Shown piece after piece: positions 26,583 through 38,230 of a stretch of DNA of 64,000 bases. Positions within the stretch are counted from its first letter, which is position 1. Every line of letters starts with the position of its first letter. The position numbers and the translations under genes are program-made. The DNA is from Primula veris (Eukaryota > Streptophyta > Magnoliopsida > Ericales > Primulaceae): assembly GCA_963682055.1 (NCBI GenBank), contig OY821746.1:25052481-25116480 (forward strand), given 5' to 3'. A model generated the notes under the pieces. It did not search any database. It had not been told where the DNA came from and saw only the letters and a list, made by a program, of their open reading frames with translations.

Positions 26583-27470
26583 AAAATACATTTAGTGTAT
26601 TGTATTGCATATTGTTAACGATTTAGGTATCAGACTAACAAAGTTAACAATTGACGTATTGAACTATCATAATGTTCACAATTCAAATACCGATGTTAAA
26701 TTAGTTGCATGGAAGTTAATTTCACTTTAATCTTATTATTTGTAACTTGTATAAATTTAACTTTTAATTTTCTGAAATTTCTCCTTTTATTATAAATTCA
26801 AAAATATATAATTATATTATATATTTATATATATGTGTGTGTATATAACACACACACACATATATAAATATATACATGTTATATTAATGTATGTATAAAA
26901 ATATATATAATATAATGCATTTATAAATTCTAGATGATTTTTGTGTATAAAAAGAAATTATAAATACTTAACAAATATATTCTATTTATAAAAAATTAGT
27001 ACTTTTTTGAAAAAAAATAACAATATTTTTGCCTTTTTTTCATGAAAATATTCAAATAGTGATGTGGTCTTAAATAATTTTTGTTCGAGTGTCATAAATC
27101 TTAAACTTAATTTATTTTCGTTTCAGAGAAAGTGTTAATAAAAATTATAATTTTTTTATTTTAGGAAAAAATAAAAGAAAATTTAGTCAAATAATATATT
27201 TTTTAAAATGAGATAATTATTATATATGTATGTGTTTTAGTAGAAACATTGTAAATTGTAACGTTTTAAAAAGACAGGATTAAATTTATACAAATTACAA
27301 ACAATATAACCAAAATAAAAAGTGAAATTAAGTTTCATCCAACTAAATTAACGGTAGTACATGAATTGTGAATATTATGATAATCCAGTACGTCAATTGT
27401 TAACTTTAGTAGTTTAGTACCTAAATTGTTAAAAGCCGATAATACAATACACTAAATGTATTTTAGTAGC
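26583..27470. mobile_element. long-inverted-repeat element (foldback or MULE-like)
   Basis: The left arm (about 26,583-26,775) and right arm (about 27,275-27,470) are imperfect inverted copies of roughly 190 bases. For example, ACATTTAGTGTATTGTATT on the left pairs with AATACAATACACTAAATGT on the right. The centre holds a second palindrome at 26,810-26,880 made of ATATAT and TGTGTG/CACACA tracts. There is no coding capacity. Long arms fit MULE-MITEs or foldback elements; the target duplication was not identified. Confidence 0.65.
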
Positions 27471-28410
27471 TTACCCTTATCAATATTTCGAAATCTACAT
27501 CGATCGGTAAAAAAAATGTACGCCTCCCTCATTGTTAATAATAATTTTAATTAACTAGCTCAAATCCATTGAAACACTCGTATGATATTTACCCATATAA
27601 CGTTTTTTTAACTAGTTGAGCAATTTTCTGTTTAATTGCTCTTAGTATGGCTGATCATTTTAATTATAGTTTTTTATTGGGTATTGCCAAAAATCGGGTT
27701 AAATTAGACGAGTTTAATAAATCATCAACAATTCTTTAATTGTTTAACTGTTTATTTTGTCTATGATGTTATGTGCCTATTTTGTCAAAGGAATTTGTGT
27801 TTAAACCGTGTTAATTGTGGTCATTTGTGAATATAATTGGAAAGAGAGACTAAAGAGATAGATCGATTATTTTTGCAGGAGATGAAATTGAATCCTACGG
27901 GCCCATGGGTACTTTTTTTTTTCTTTTAGTTTTATTACTTTTAATTCTACACCCATTAAATATTAGATATGATCAAAGGCCAAAAAAAAATATTGGAGGG
28001 TCCCTTCCTTTTTTTCGATAGGATTACAAATACAACGAAAATAAGCGCTGTATTACAAATATGGGATTAAAATTTTGAAATGAGACTGTTAGTACCGTGT
28101 TTGTTTTGGATTATGTTCGGGATTGTAAGATAATTTTTCATTTTCAGCCTTATAAACTTTATCCATTTTCATTCCATTCCAGGTAACGAAACTGGAAGTT
28201 CATAATTCATATAAATGAAGGTGTTATGAAGATGAAGTCATGATGTAAATAACCCAAAAAAATAAGGAAAAAATTATTTTTCATTTACTGCAAAGAAAAG
28301 GTTTTAAAAGGTTACAACAACTTTCTACAACAAAATGAACACTAAAATTACAAACGTAAGGTTGCAAAAAAAATGTCAAACTTACACATATAAAAGGGCT
28401 TTATAGATAT
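27471..28410. other. intergenic region up to the LTR retrotransposon
   Basis: AT-rich DNA with no gene or repeat that I can support. Its last five bases, GATAT (28406-28410), are the target duplication of the adjoining LTR retrotransposon. Confidence 0.6.
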
Positions 28411-29467
28411 TGAAATTTATATCCGTTATTCTACTTGTTGTTATGCAGTTAGGTTCCAAGTATAATTGCAACCACAGTTAAAACCTAAGTATAATGATTG
28501 ACAGAACAGTAAAGTTAAATGTACTTGAATTAAATTACACGCACATTTAACAACGGAGTTCACCCAACTGGGCTACGTCTCCGGGGCACTCACCCATATT
28601 ATGATATTATAAAAGCTTACAATATAAGATTTAAGTCTTAATGAAAAACTCTCAGACTCACTCTACATTTTTCTGCCTATCTCTTTATTGCTCATACCTT
28701 ATAACTATCACTCAAAATATCAATTATATCCCAGTATTGTTTTTCATTTAAAAGCTCACGGTGTATTCTCTCAAGAATGAATTATTTATAATTTAGAACA
28801 CATTCTTTCTTCAAGATTTTGATGATTGCTTTTGACTCTTTTGATTGACTTCAATCTTTTCATATTGCACGAGATACTTCAGCGTAGGATTGACCTCAAT
28901 CTTCATAAGTTAATACCTGTTAATAACTAGCTTGGAAATAGGAGTTAGTCTTTTCCTAAAATAAGAAACATATAAGATAGTATCTTTTGGAGATAAAATC
29001 TTTCTGAATATATTTTGAAACATTAACTCCATATATTATTCAATCTAAAATAGATCATACTGATTTTGATAGGTAACATAGATTGAATTAAGTGATAAAA
29101 ACTTGCATGAAAATAGAGATCTAGTTTGACTAATTTAAAGGAAACATATCTATATAAACTAATCTCCTTATATATTTTAGGTAACATCTTTTCTTATCAC
29201 TTTAATATTCTCAATATACACAAACTAAATCTTTTAAGAATATATGAGAATATATCCTGGATACTTTAAAACAAATAAACATTATTAAAGAATAGTAATG
29301 CAGAAATACATAACTGGAAGAATCCTGCAGAACAGCAGGTTGGAACTGTGGTTGCAACCTCACTTGTAAACTTAAAAGCTGTCTTAATTCTTAACAATCA
29401 ACTAGGATTATTTAGTTCAAACCAATAGACAACAAATAGTTGATAGGCCAGAAATCTGGTCCTAATA
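28411..29467 (-). repeat. 3' LTR of the copia element
   Basis: A direct repeat of 38231-39345. On the plus strand it starts TGAAAT and ends CCTAATA. The expected terminal CA is mutated to TA here and to GA in the other copy. Compared with the 5' LTR it lacks about 44 bases near 28,802. Confidence 0.93.
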
Positions 29468-29479
29468 ATCTCCCCCTTT
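29468..29479 (-). other. polypurine tract of the copia element
   Basis: Read on the minus strand, AAAGGGGGAGAT lies directly before the 3' LTR. This is the classical copia plus-strand priming site and fixes the inner edge of the LTR. Confidence 0.85.
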
Positions 29480-29852
29480 GTCATTGGTTTTGACAAATCA
29501 TCTAAGTTTATGTAAAACACTCCACCTGCAAATTTGTTAGCTAACACAGTCTTTTACTGTATATTTTTTCAGTGCTTTTGAGTTAACCATTTAAGCTCCC
29601 CCTGCAAGTTAGAATAGCAGACATCATTTAAACACATACAACTATCCATTCACCAGAGTTTCAGAACATATTCAAATTTCAAAAAAAGACAGAATTCAGA
29701 AATAAATTGCAGAACAAACATAAGGCCAAAAATACTGGTACAAGATAGTCTTAACACGGAATTTGCAGAAACAGAAATTGAAATCAAACCATAAACATGA
29801 ACTCATAAACTTCATTCTCTCCCTATTTGTCAGAATTAGAACACACTAGGTT

Positions 29853-31127
29853 TTAAAGGGGCCTTTTGGAGTAAGGAGCTCTTGTGGAGACAGGTTCATC
29901 TTTGATGATGTCTTCATCTTCTTCACTGCTCAGAGAGTAGCCACTGTCACTACTGCTGTCATTGTCACTTTCTTTAAGATTTTCAAGCAAATTTTTGATC
30001 TCATAGTCAGCAGTATCTAACTCAATTCTTTTCTCTTGATTTGTAGCCAGTTGCTGTAACAGAAACCATCTAACCCCTTTCTTCTTAGGAGCAGCACTAG
30101 TAGACACCTTTTCCTTTCCCTTTTCACCAGTTATGTCATTAATATGACCTTCGTTTAGAAGTTTAGCAGAGATGTATAAAGCAGGAGGACACTTGGTAAG
30201 TTTTTCAAAGGAGTTTAGGATAGGATGAATAGAAGATGTGGGTACAACTTGAGAAAGAATAATTTAAGTTATCAAAAAAGGAAAGGGTAGCAGTATGGAA
30301 GGAGCCTTGACATCACATAAGTCTTTGATTAGGTTAAACACATGATTACCAAAGTTAATGGGTATTTTTAACATGATCCTATAGATAAAGACTGCCATCT
30401 CCTTGGTAAGCTTTGATGGTTGTTTGGTTGGATTCCAATTAAACTTAGAAATTCTATGCAAAACAGTAGCACGAAGAGTTAGAGAAGAAGTTTTAATTGA
30501 ATTTCCATCAAACTGATTTTCCTCGCCTGTAATTGCAAGAGCTATAGCATGAATGTCATAATCAACACTACCTTCAGAAGTACTAGGAGAACCTAGAAAC
30601 TTATTGATTAAATAAGGATTAAAATCTAGAGTAAGACCCCTTACATACACTCTCCCATAAGCTGTATCACCCTCATCAAACACACCAACATTTAAATTAG
30701 CATAGAACTCCTTAACTAACTCAGGAAAATAAGAATCAGGATAGCTGATAGTCTTCTCTAAACCAACATCCTTTAACAATTTTTCGACATGTACCTGAAT
30801 GTTCTTATAGCTAGCCGAATTTAACTGCTTTTCAGCATGAATCTCCCTATGACTCAGTTTACCAAACCTGTCTGACATAATTCCATTCCAAAACCTGGAA
30901 TCAACCTCGTTATAAAGAGTGTCATAAACATATTTAATAGAGATAGGATCTCTCTGTAGGTTTCTACGAGAACGTTTCTTAACCCTACGTTTCCTATGAT
31001 GGGTATAAGAAGTTTCACTTACCTTTGCCTTAGAACCTGTACCAGTTTTGGATCGATCCATAAAGTCTCTAAGAGTGCTGTCATCTTCATAGTTGAGATT
31101 TGATTGACTAGGAGAAGAAGAAGACAT
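29853..31127 (-). pseudogene. extra ORF after pol (plant transposon-protein/env-like position)
   Basis: An ATG at 31127 opens a 287-codon frame that stops at a TAA (30264-30266). The same frame continues without further stops to 29853, so the original product was probably about 424 aa with one later nonsense codon. The first part has a basic KRRVKKRSRR stretch (about residues 47-56). A folded region follows with FPELVKEFYANL and GRVYVRGLTLDFNPYLINKFLG, which resembles the putative plant transposon protein domain found beside many retroelement genes. The tail is Ser/Asp/Glu-rich. I see no signal peptide or clear transmembrane helix. The position between pol and the 3' LTR is where Sireviruses carry an env-like ORF, but envelope function is not supported. 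The TAA could be a natural terminator, but the clean continuing frame argues against it. Confidence 0.75.
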
Positions 31128-32041
31128 GGTTGGAACTTAGGTTGCAACTGGACTTGGAACAACGAAGAAGGGTTTAGCAGAAAAAAAAAATTAGGGTTTT
31201 TAATTTTGATAGAGAGATAGAGTAGGTTCTGATTAGATTAGTATTTTGGGATAAGCTCAAATCTTTTTAAAAAAATAATAGAAAAGATATACCCAAATCT
31301 CTTTTTGAAACAAATTTCCTAAAAAATAGAAACTAACCTTGTAACAACTATGGAAATTTTGAAACACGAATAAATCAAGAAGGATACTGTTTTTATTAAG
31401 CTAAATTCAGCAAACAATTTAGATATACATTCCAATATTAAACAGATTTATCCAATATTTCGAATTTTAAGCATTTGAAGTTTTAAAGATAATTTTGACT
31501 TTTTTCAAGATAAAGATAGCAATAATATATAGATATAGAACTTTGAAAACAAGATTCTAGCCATTTACTCAAGAAGATACATTTATCATAGAATATCCAT
31601 AATAAAGATTAAGTCTATGAGCTATATTGAGCAAATCTGTTTTTCCTCTGCACAAAAACTAGATTGATGACCTCAGCAACGAAAGAGTATAAGTGATGTC
31701 AAAAGTTTCAAGACTTTGTCTTGGCGTTTCATTTGTTTTAATCACTATGATTATTATCATAGGCAGTATGATAATCTTTAGACAATCACTTGATCTGTTA
31801 TGTATTTGAGATTGAGGTTCTAACTGGGTTTGCAACTGAGCTTGCAACCTACTTATAAAATTTGCACTTTGTGCTTGCAACTCTATTACCAGAGAGGTTT
31901 TAGGACAAGTTACCCCACATCTGTTTTTGAGATATCAATTAGAGGCTTTTTCAAGACAAAAACTTCATAGCTCAATCAAGACTTACCGTAGAAATAAAAT
32001 ATATTAAAAGTACTCAAAACAGACATACATAGCAAGAGTAT
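31128..32041 (-). other. spacer between pol and the post-pol ORF
   Basis: About 0.9 kb of non-coding internal sequence of the copia element. It contains clustered GTTGCAAC/GTTGGAAC-like words at 31,128-31,165 and 31,815-31,892 that also occur in the LTRs. No convincing coding frame was found. Confidence 0.6.
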
Positions 32042-33798
32042 TCAATTAGATCTATAGTGACATACCCCTATATCACTTCTTAAAGATTCAAACTTATTTG
32101 TATCAAGGGGTTTAATGAAGATATCTGCTAATTGTCTTTCAGTTGAAACATGTTCTAAAATTAAACTATTTTCTTCAACTAATTCTCCGATAAAATGGTG
32201 TATTAGATCAATATGTTTAGTTCTGGAATGTTCTACTGGATTCTTTGCCAAATCTATAGCACTTTTGTTATCACAAAACAGAGTTAACACTTCTTGTTTA
32301 ATATTATAATCATTTAACATTTGTTTCATCCATATAAGTTGAGTGCACCCACTTGCAGCTGCAATGTATTCTGCCTCAGCAGTTGATAAAAAAATGCAGT
32401 TTTGTTTTTTACTAAACCATGAAACAAGATTATTTCCAAAATAAAAACAACCACCAGAAGTGTTTTTTCTGTCATCTATATTACCAGCCCAATCTGCATC
32501 ACAGTAACCAACAAGAAAGTGGTTTGTATCTTTAGTATACCATAGACCAAGGTGAATAGTGCCTTTTATATATCTTAAAATTCTTTTGACAGCCAGAAGG
32601 TGAGATTCTAAAGGGTTTGCCTGATCCCTGGCACATACTGCTACAGTTAAGCAAAGATCTGGTCTACTAGTAGTTAAATAGAGAAGACTTCCAATCATAG
32701 ATCTATAGAGACTAGGGCAAATACTCTTACCTTTATCATTCTTAGACAATTTTAAAGTAGTACTCATAGGAGTTCTTTTCTTTTTACTATCACTTAAATC
32801 AAATTTATTGACAAGATTATCAGCATACTTACTTTGGCATAGAAAAATGCCATTTTCATTTTGTTTAACTTGCAATCCTAGGAAGTAAGTTAATTCTCAT
32901 CCACCACTCATTTCAAATTCATGCTTCATATCAGAGATAAATTCAACAATTCTATTATCAGATGTAGATCCAAACACTATGTCATCAATATAAATTTGAG
33001 CAATGATGATATCCTTAGTAGTTTTCTTAGTAAATAGAGTTTTATTAACTCCCCCTCTGTTAAAACCTTTTTCAATTAAGAACTTAGTTAACTTGTCATA
33101 CCAAGCTCTAAGAGCTTGCTTTAAACCATACAAAGCCTTTTTCAGTAAATAAACATGTTCAGGGAATTTTGGATCTTCAAATCTTTTGGGTTGACTAACA
33201 TAAAGTTCTTCTTGAATGTTACCATTTAAGAAGGACTTTTAATATCAAGTTGAAACAGCTTAAAGTCATATAAGCAAGCAAGTGAGAGGAGCATTCTAAT
33301 ATATTCTATTCTTGCTACAGGAGCAAAAGTTTCATCAAAATCTATTCCTTGTATTTGAGTGTATCCTTGAGTTACAAGTCTAGCTTTATTCGTAACAATG
33401 ATTCCATCTTTATTACTTTTATTCCTAAAGATCCATTTTGTACCTATAATATTTTTACTCTTAGGTCTAGGTACTAATGTCCAAACATTATTCCTCTCAA
33501 ATTGAGACAGCTCATCTTGCATAGCCAAAATCCACTCACTATCTTCCAATGCTTCTTTTATATTCTTAGGTTCTAACTGTGAAGTATAGCAAGCAAAGTG
33601 AACAACATCACTTCTTTTACCTCTGGTTTTCATACCTGAAGTGACTTCTCCTATGACACTATCAAGAGAGTGATTTTTCTGAGTCCTTACATAGCGATAC
33701 TTGCTTGTAGTTTGAATTGGAGATCTTTCTTCTTCTTCTTCTTCAGAATCTGTTGTATTCTGGGTTTCAACCTCAGTTGCAACTGGAATTCCAACCAC
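32042..33798 (-). pseudogene. copia pol: reverse transcriptase and RNase H (broken)
   Basis: Translated on the minus strand, the RT segment begins with the acidic linker and FERNNVWTLVPRP, then WIFRNKSNKDG and ARLVTQGYTQ. It continues through [15 protein letters not shown] to the catalytic YIDD (32981-32992). RNase H follows, with CDADWAG, STAEAEY and CDNKSAI in order and a normal C-terminus at 32042. Two lesions break it: a frameshift near 33226-33240, within the usual QLDIKSAFLNG motif, and an in-frame TGA at 32897-32899 after the EFEMS motif. All catalytic motifs are otherwise present, so the pol was intact until fairly recently. Confidence 0.92.
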
Positions 33799-33825
33799 TA
33801 CTGGACTGCCTGTTTGCTGAATTTC

Positions 33826-34806
33826 TCATGTTTCTTTTCCTGTAATTCCTGACTCTTCATCATCACTTGTAGTCTCATCAACATCTTTTAAATCATCAAG
33901 TATCACATTATATGATTCCATGACACAATTTGTTCTCAGATTAAAGACTCTAAAAGCTCTAATGTTTTGAGCATATCCAAGAAATACCCATTTGTCACTC
34001 TTAGAATCAAATTTTCCAAGATATTCTCTATCTTTAAGAATGTAACAAACACACCCAAATACTTGAAAATACTTGACATTAGTTTTTCTACATTTCCAAA
34101 TTGCATAAGCAGTCATGGTAGTACCTTTTGTAATATAAATCCTATTAACAATATGGCATGCAGTGTTAACAGCTTCAGCCCAAAATCTTTTGGCAAGTTT
34201 CTTAGAATTAAGCATGACTCTAGCCATTTCCTGAATAGTTCTATTCTTTCTTTCCACTATACCATTTTGTTGTGGGGTCTTTGGAGCAGAAAACTCATGA
34301 CTTATACCTAAAGAGTTGTAAAAATTGCTAAACTTGCTGTTTTCAAATTCAGTTCCATGATCAGTTCTGATCCTAACAATTTTACCAATGGTGGAACCTT
34401 TTTCAAGTTGCAGTTTCAAGCAAAGGGTTTTAAAGAGTTCAAAAGTTTCAGTTTTATCCCTTAAAAACACCACCCAAGAGTATCTAGAGAAATCATCTAC
34501 AACTACCAAAATATACTTCTTACCACCAATACTTTCAGTTTGCATAGGACCCATTAAGTCAATATGAAGAAGTTCTAGGACTCTCTTAGTGTAGATTTGA
34601 CTAGTACTCTTGTGAACTCTCTTTGTTTGTTTACCTATTGCATAATCACCACAAACACCTTGAGTTTTACAACTGAGTTTGGGAATACCTCTTATCAATT
34701 CTTCTTTAACAAGTTTATCCAAGATTTTATAGTTTACATGACCAAGCCTTTTATGCCAAATATCAACATTGTTAGTAATAGCTTGATTGCACCTATTCTG
34801 AGGTAA
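33826..34806 (-). pseudogene. copia pol: GAG-pre-integrase and integrase core
   Basis: The frame includes the pre-integrase motif WHKRLGHVNY (just above 34,722). The DDE integrase core has HIDLMGPM, VVDDFSRYSW, RTDHGTEFEN and QNGIVERKNRTIQEMARVML, so the expected acidic residues are visible. It ends at an in-frame TGA (33826-33828), beyond which the same frame continues into the RT region. Upstream, at 34,810-35,032, the LIDGLKANLISISQLCD motif lies in the same polyprotein but is separated by stops. Confidence 0.9.
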
Positions 34807-35037
34807 TTTTTTTTTCCAGATTTTTCAAAAATATATCAGCTATTTGCTGATCTAACTCTTGTCATGACCAAATTATAATTTAGATTAGTAATAAGACACT
34901 TATATTTGTTAAATTTAACAGGCATCTTGTTGTCACACAGTTGACTAATGCTGATAAGATTGGCTTTTAAACCATCTATAAGAAATACATCATTAATTTC
35001 AGGCATTTCAGGTTTGTTTAAGATTCATTTTCCAATA

Positions 35038-36289
35038 TGTTGGCCCGTGCGGCTAAACCTTAGAGAGGGGGGGGGGGGGGGGGTGAATAAGGTTTTTGGC
35101 GCTTTTCGCCTAATTAAACTTAATGGCAACTAACAACCCAGCTTTTTGCAATTCTAAACTTAAGCGTTTAATAACGTTAATGAAATGGTAGAAGTCCTAA
35201 ACGCAAGCAAGAAAATAAGCAATAATATAAGTTGCGAAAAGTAAAAGTTTAGGGAAAGAAAAGGACACCGCGATTTATAGAGATTCGGCAAACGGCCTAC
35301 GTCCTCTCCTCGGTACTACCGAGTATTTCACTAAAAATCTTCTTTCGGATATTACAAATCCTATCGAGCTTAATCAATCGATTGACTCACCCTCTACCCG
35401 AGGTTCCTAATCTTGATACAAGTGCAAGCGAACACGTCTACGAGTCAATGACTCCCCCTCACTCTATGAGTACCCAAGTGTTTAACCTAGAACTTTTAAC
35501 CAACACTTTGGCTTAAAAGCTTCTACCCAAACACTCACTCACAAATGAGCTTATAAAACGCTCTTTACAAAATTGTTGAAATTAAAACAACTCTCACAAT
35601 TTGATTGCTTCTAAATAAGCTAATTTGTGATTTTGATGTTGCTCGATCTTGGTTTGAGCTTGTATTTGCTTTCTCTTCAATTTCCCTCTTTTTGAGCTTT
35701 TTCTCACCAATGGTGATTTTAGGTGTGTAGGATGGAAAGAGGTTGAAGGATGATGTTCTTGTGTTTTTGGGAGAGGGATTTGGCTGTTTTTGTAGACCAA
35801 AAGGTCTGTATGACCGTTGGTAGTGGTTGAGGGTTTTTATCCAATGGTTTAAGCAATTCCCCAGAATAAGCTGAAAAGCTGTTTTTGAAATCTGCAGAAA
35901 ACGATCGGTCGTTTTCTGCATTTCGATCGGTCGTTTTCAGAAAACGATCGGTCGTTTTCTGTAGTCGATCGATCATTTTTATAACGATCTCTCCGGAAGA
36001 ATTTGGACCAAAAACGATCGATCGTTTTTGTCTAGACGATCGGTCGTTTCTTCAGTATTCCCGCTTTACTTTGAATGCTTGTAATTTCTTCGTTTTAGCT
36101 CCGATTCTGGTTCCGCTTGAACCTGTGGCTTCATTTTTCTGTGCTCTATCTTTCTGACGTTCTGAAATTTACATTTTCTACTTTTGGAAAAAACAAAGCG
36201 TTATATCATCGAAATAGAGAAATCATAAAATCATTAAAAACATAATCAAACTTATAATCAAAATCAATTATTGAACCCATGGTTCAACA
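35038..36289. mobile_element. nested solo LTR, 1252 bp, with 5-bp target duplication
   Basis: A TG...CA-bounded segment (TGTTGGCCCG at the left, GGTTCAACA at the right) interrupts copia pol just after the protease start. It is flanked by CAATA at 35033-35037 and 36290-36294; removing it and one CAATA restores continuous copia sequence. There is no second LTR, primer site or coding region, so it is a solo LTR left by recombination, or an unusually long LTR-only element. A run of 17 G lies at 35067-35083. Orientation is unresolved. Confidence 0.85.
35886..36055. repeat. array of ACGATCGGTCGTTTTC palindromic repeats inside the solo LTR
   Basis: Five to six copies of a short palindrome-like word (ACGATCGGTCGTTT or ACGATCGATCGTTT) occur within about 160 bases, at irregular spacing. 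They can pair with each other on either strand. The array is in the part of the LTR where the U3 region would lie in one orientation. Confidence 0.85.
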
Positions 36290-36294
36290 CAATA

Positions 36295-38171
36295 ATTTTA
36301 CATGTATCTCCACCTCCAAACACAACAGTGTTTCCTGAAGATTAATGACATTTTTTAGAGCACTTGCAGTACCTGTCATGTGCTTAGAACAACCGCTGTC
36401 AAAGTACCAATCATTAGTAGTAACATCATTTAAAGAAGTAATAACAGCTTTATTGTTGGCAATTAAGGTAGATTTTATTTTAACCTTCCAGACCCAGTTC
36501 ATCTTTTGATAGCAAGAGCCCAACCAGTTTTTCTGAGAAATATACTTTCTGTTCATTTTTAAATAGCACCTGATTTCTGGATGTCCAGGTCTTTTGCAAA
36601 AGTTACACAGTTTTAAACCAAAAGTAGATTTATCCTTAAAATTATTCAGTTTTTTCTTGATTGCAACTGTACTTCTAAACTTATTGTCATAAACATGAGT
36701 TTCAGCTTTAACTAGAGCTTTAACAAAAGTAGTTTTTCCAGTGCTTTCATAACCATAGTAACCCAGACCACTGTTATCTTTAGAGCCTCTACAATAGGAC
36801 AACATGTCATCTAACTTATCTGATGCAGACACATTCAACATGTTAACTCAACCAGTTGTGTGTTGAGTTGCTCAGTGAGATTTTTTACCTCATCCTTTAG
36901 ATTAGCATTAAGTTTGTTTATGATCAATGATTGTTTACTCAGACATTGATATTTTTCATAAAGGACAAGATACTGATGAGTAATATTTTTATCAGAGTGC
37001 TCTTCCTCATCACTGCTATAGGTTTTAAGTGCAGTTGTAACTAGGGTTGAAACAGACCCACAGTCACTTTCATACACAAGTTCTTTTTCAATGATTCTTC
37101 CCATAAAATTAACAAAGTTAGATTCATTCTCTTCATCACTGTTGCTTTCAGATTCACTATCACTGTTAGTGGTTATATAAGCATTTTTGTTCCTTTTTAA
37201 AGTATTTGCACACTCAGACTGAATGTGACCATAACCTCTACATTCTCTGCATTGAATTTCTCTAGGCTGATAATCTCTATCATCCTTCTCTTTATGATTC
37301 CACTTCCCTTTAGAATTATTATTAAACCTAGATTCTGGCCTAAATTGATCATCTCTTTTCTGAAAGTTTTTGGATGTTCCAGTATCATCCTGTTTTTTCT
37401 TATAGAATTTTTTGTAAACCTTTTTCGCAAAGAAGGCCAGCTGTTCTTCATCACTCATTTTCTCACAGACTTATATTGAAGTTTCTTAGCCTGAAAGGCT
37501 ATTCTTTTTTCTGGTCTCTTTTGTTTGAAATTTTTTAGCTCATGAGTGCTTAGATTTCCTATAAGTTCTTCAAGTTTTAGATTATCTAAGTGTGTTGATT
37601 CTTCAATAGCAGTAACCTTAATTTCAAACCTTTCTGGAAGAGACCTTAGAGTTTTCTTTACAAGTTTAGCATCACTATATTTTTCACCTAAGGTCCCAGC
37701 TTGATGGGCAATTTGACAAATTCTACCATTAAACTGTTCAATGATTTCGTCTTCCTCCATTCTTAAATTTTCAAATTGAATAGTTAACTGTTGAAGTTTA
37801 AATGCTTTTAATTTAACAGTTCCTTCAAATGTTACTTGTAAAATATCTCATGCCTCTTTGGCAGTTTCACAGTGAGAGATATACCTGAACACACTGAGAG
37901 TTACACCAGCAAAGATCAAGTTTATTGCTGTTGAGTTTGCACTTGATTTTTTGTCCTCATCAGCAGACCATCTATCTTCAGGTACATAGACCAGTTCACC
38001 TTCACCATCCGTAACAGTTAGAACCTCCCAACCATACAATACAGTCTTCCATGCTTGTTTATCTTGCTGTTTAATGAAGGATCTCATTCTGATTTTCCAC
38101 ACTCCATAGTTGACTCCTCCTTCAAGCAATGGTGGTTTGTTGAACGCGTTTCCTTCCCTCATTAAGTCCAT
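36295..38171 (-). pseudogene. copia gag and protease start (broken)
   Basis: The frame starts at 38171 with the Sirevirus-type gag N-terminus (MREGNAFNKPPLLEGGVNYG). An in-frame TGA at 37848-37850 replaces the Trp usual in AKEAWDIL. The frame then continues to 37455, shifts near 37460 and again near 36840. Two CX2CX4HX4C zinc knuckles are present: CRECRGYGHIQSEC (37210-37251) and CNFCKRPGHPEIRC (about 36566-36607). The aspartic protease begins with FDSGCSKHMTG (DSG at about 36392-36400). The rest of the protease lies beyond the nested solo LTR. Confidence 0.9.
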
Positions 38172-38216
38172 CTTTACCAGAACACAGGATCCACACTAAG
38201 TAATATCTAGTGTGAA

Positions 38217-38228
38217 GCTCTGATACCA
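38217..38228 (-). other. primer binding site (tRNA-Met type)
   Basis: On the minus strand this reads TGGTATCAGAGC, two bases inside the 5' LTR. It matches the 3' end of plant initiator tRNA-Met as used by most copia elements, and it fixes the element's direction. Confidence 0.9.
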
Positions 38229-38230
38229 AT

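Noticed and set aside
31659..31880. 73-codon frame in the copia spacer
   Set aside because: Composed of the repeated GTTGCAAC words and Gln-rich low-complexity sequence; no start context or homology.
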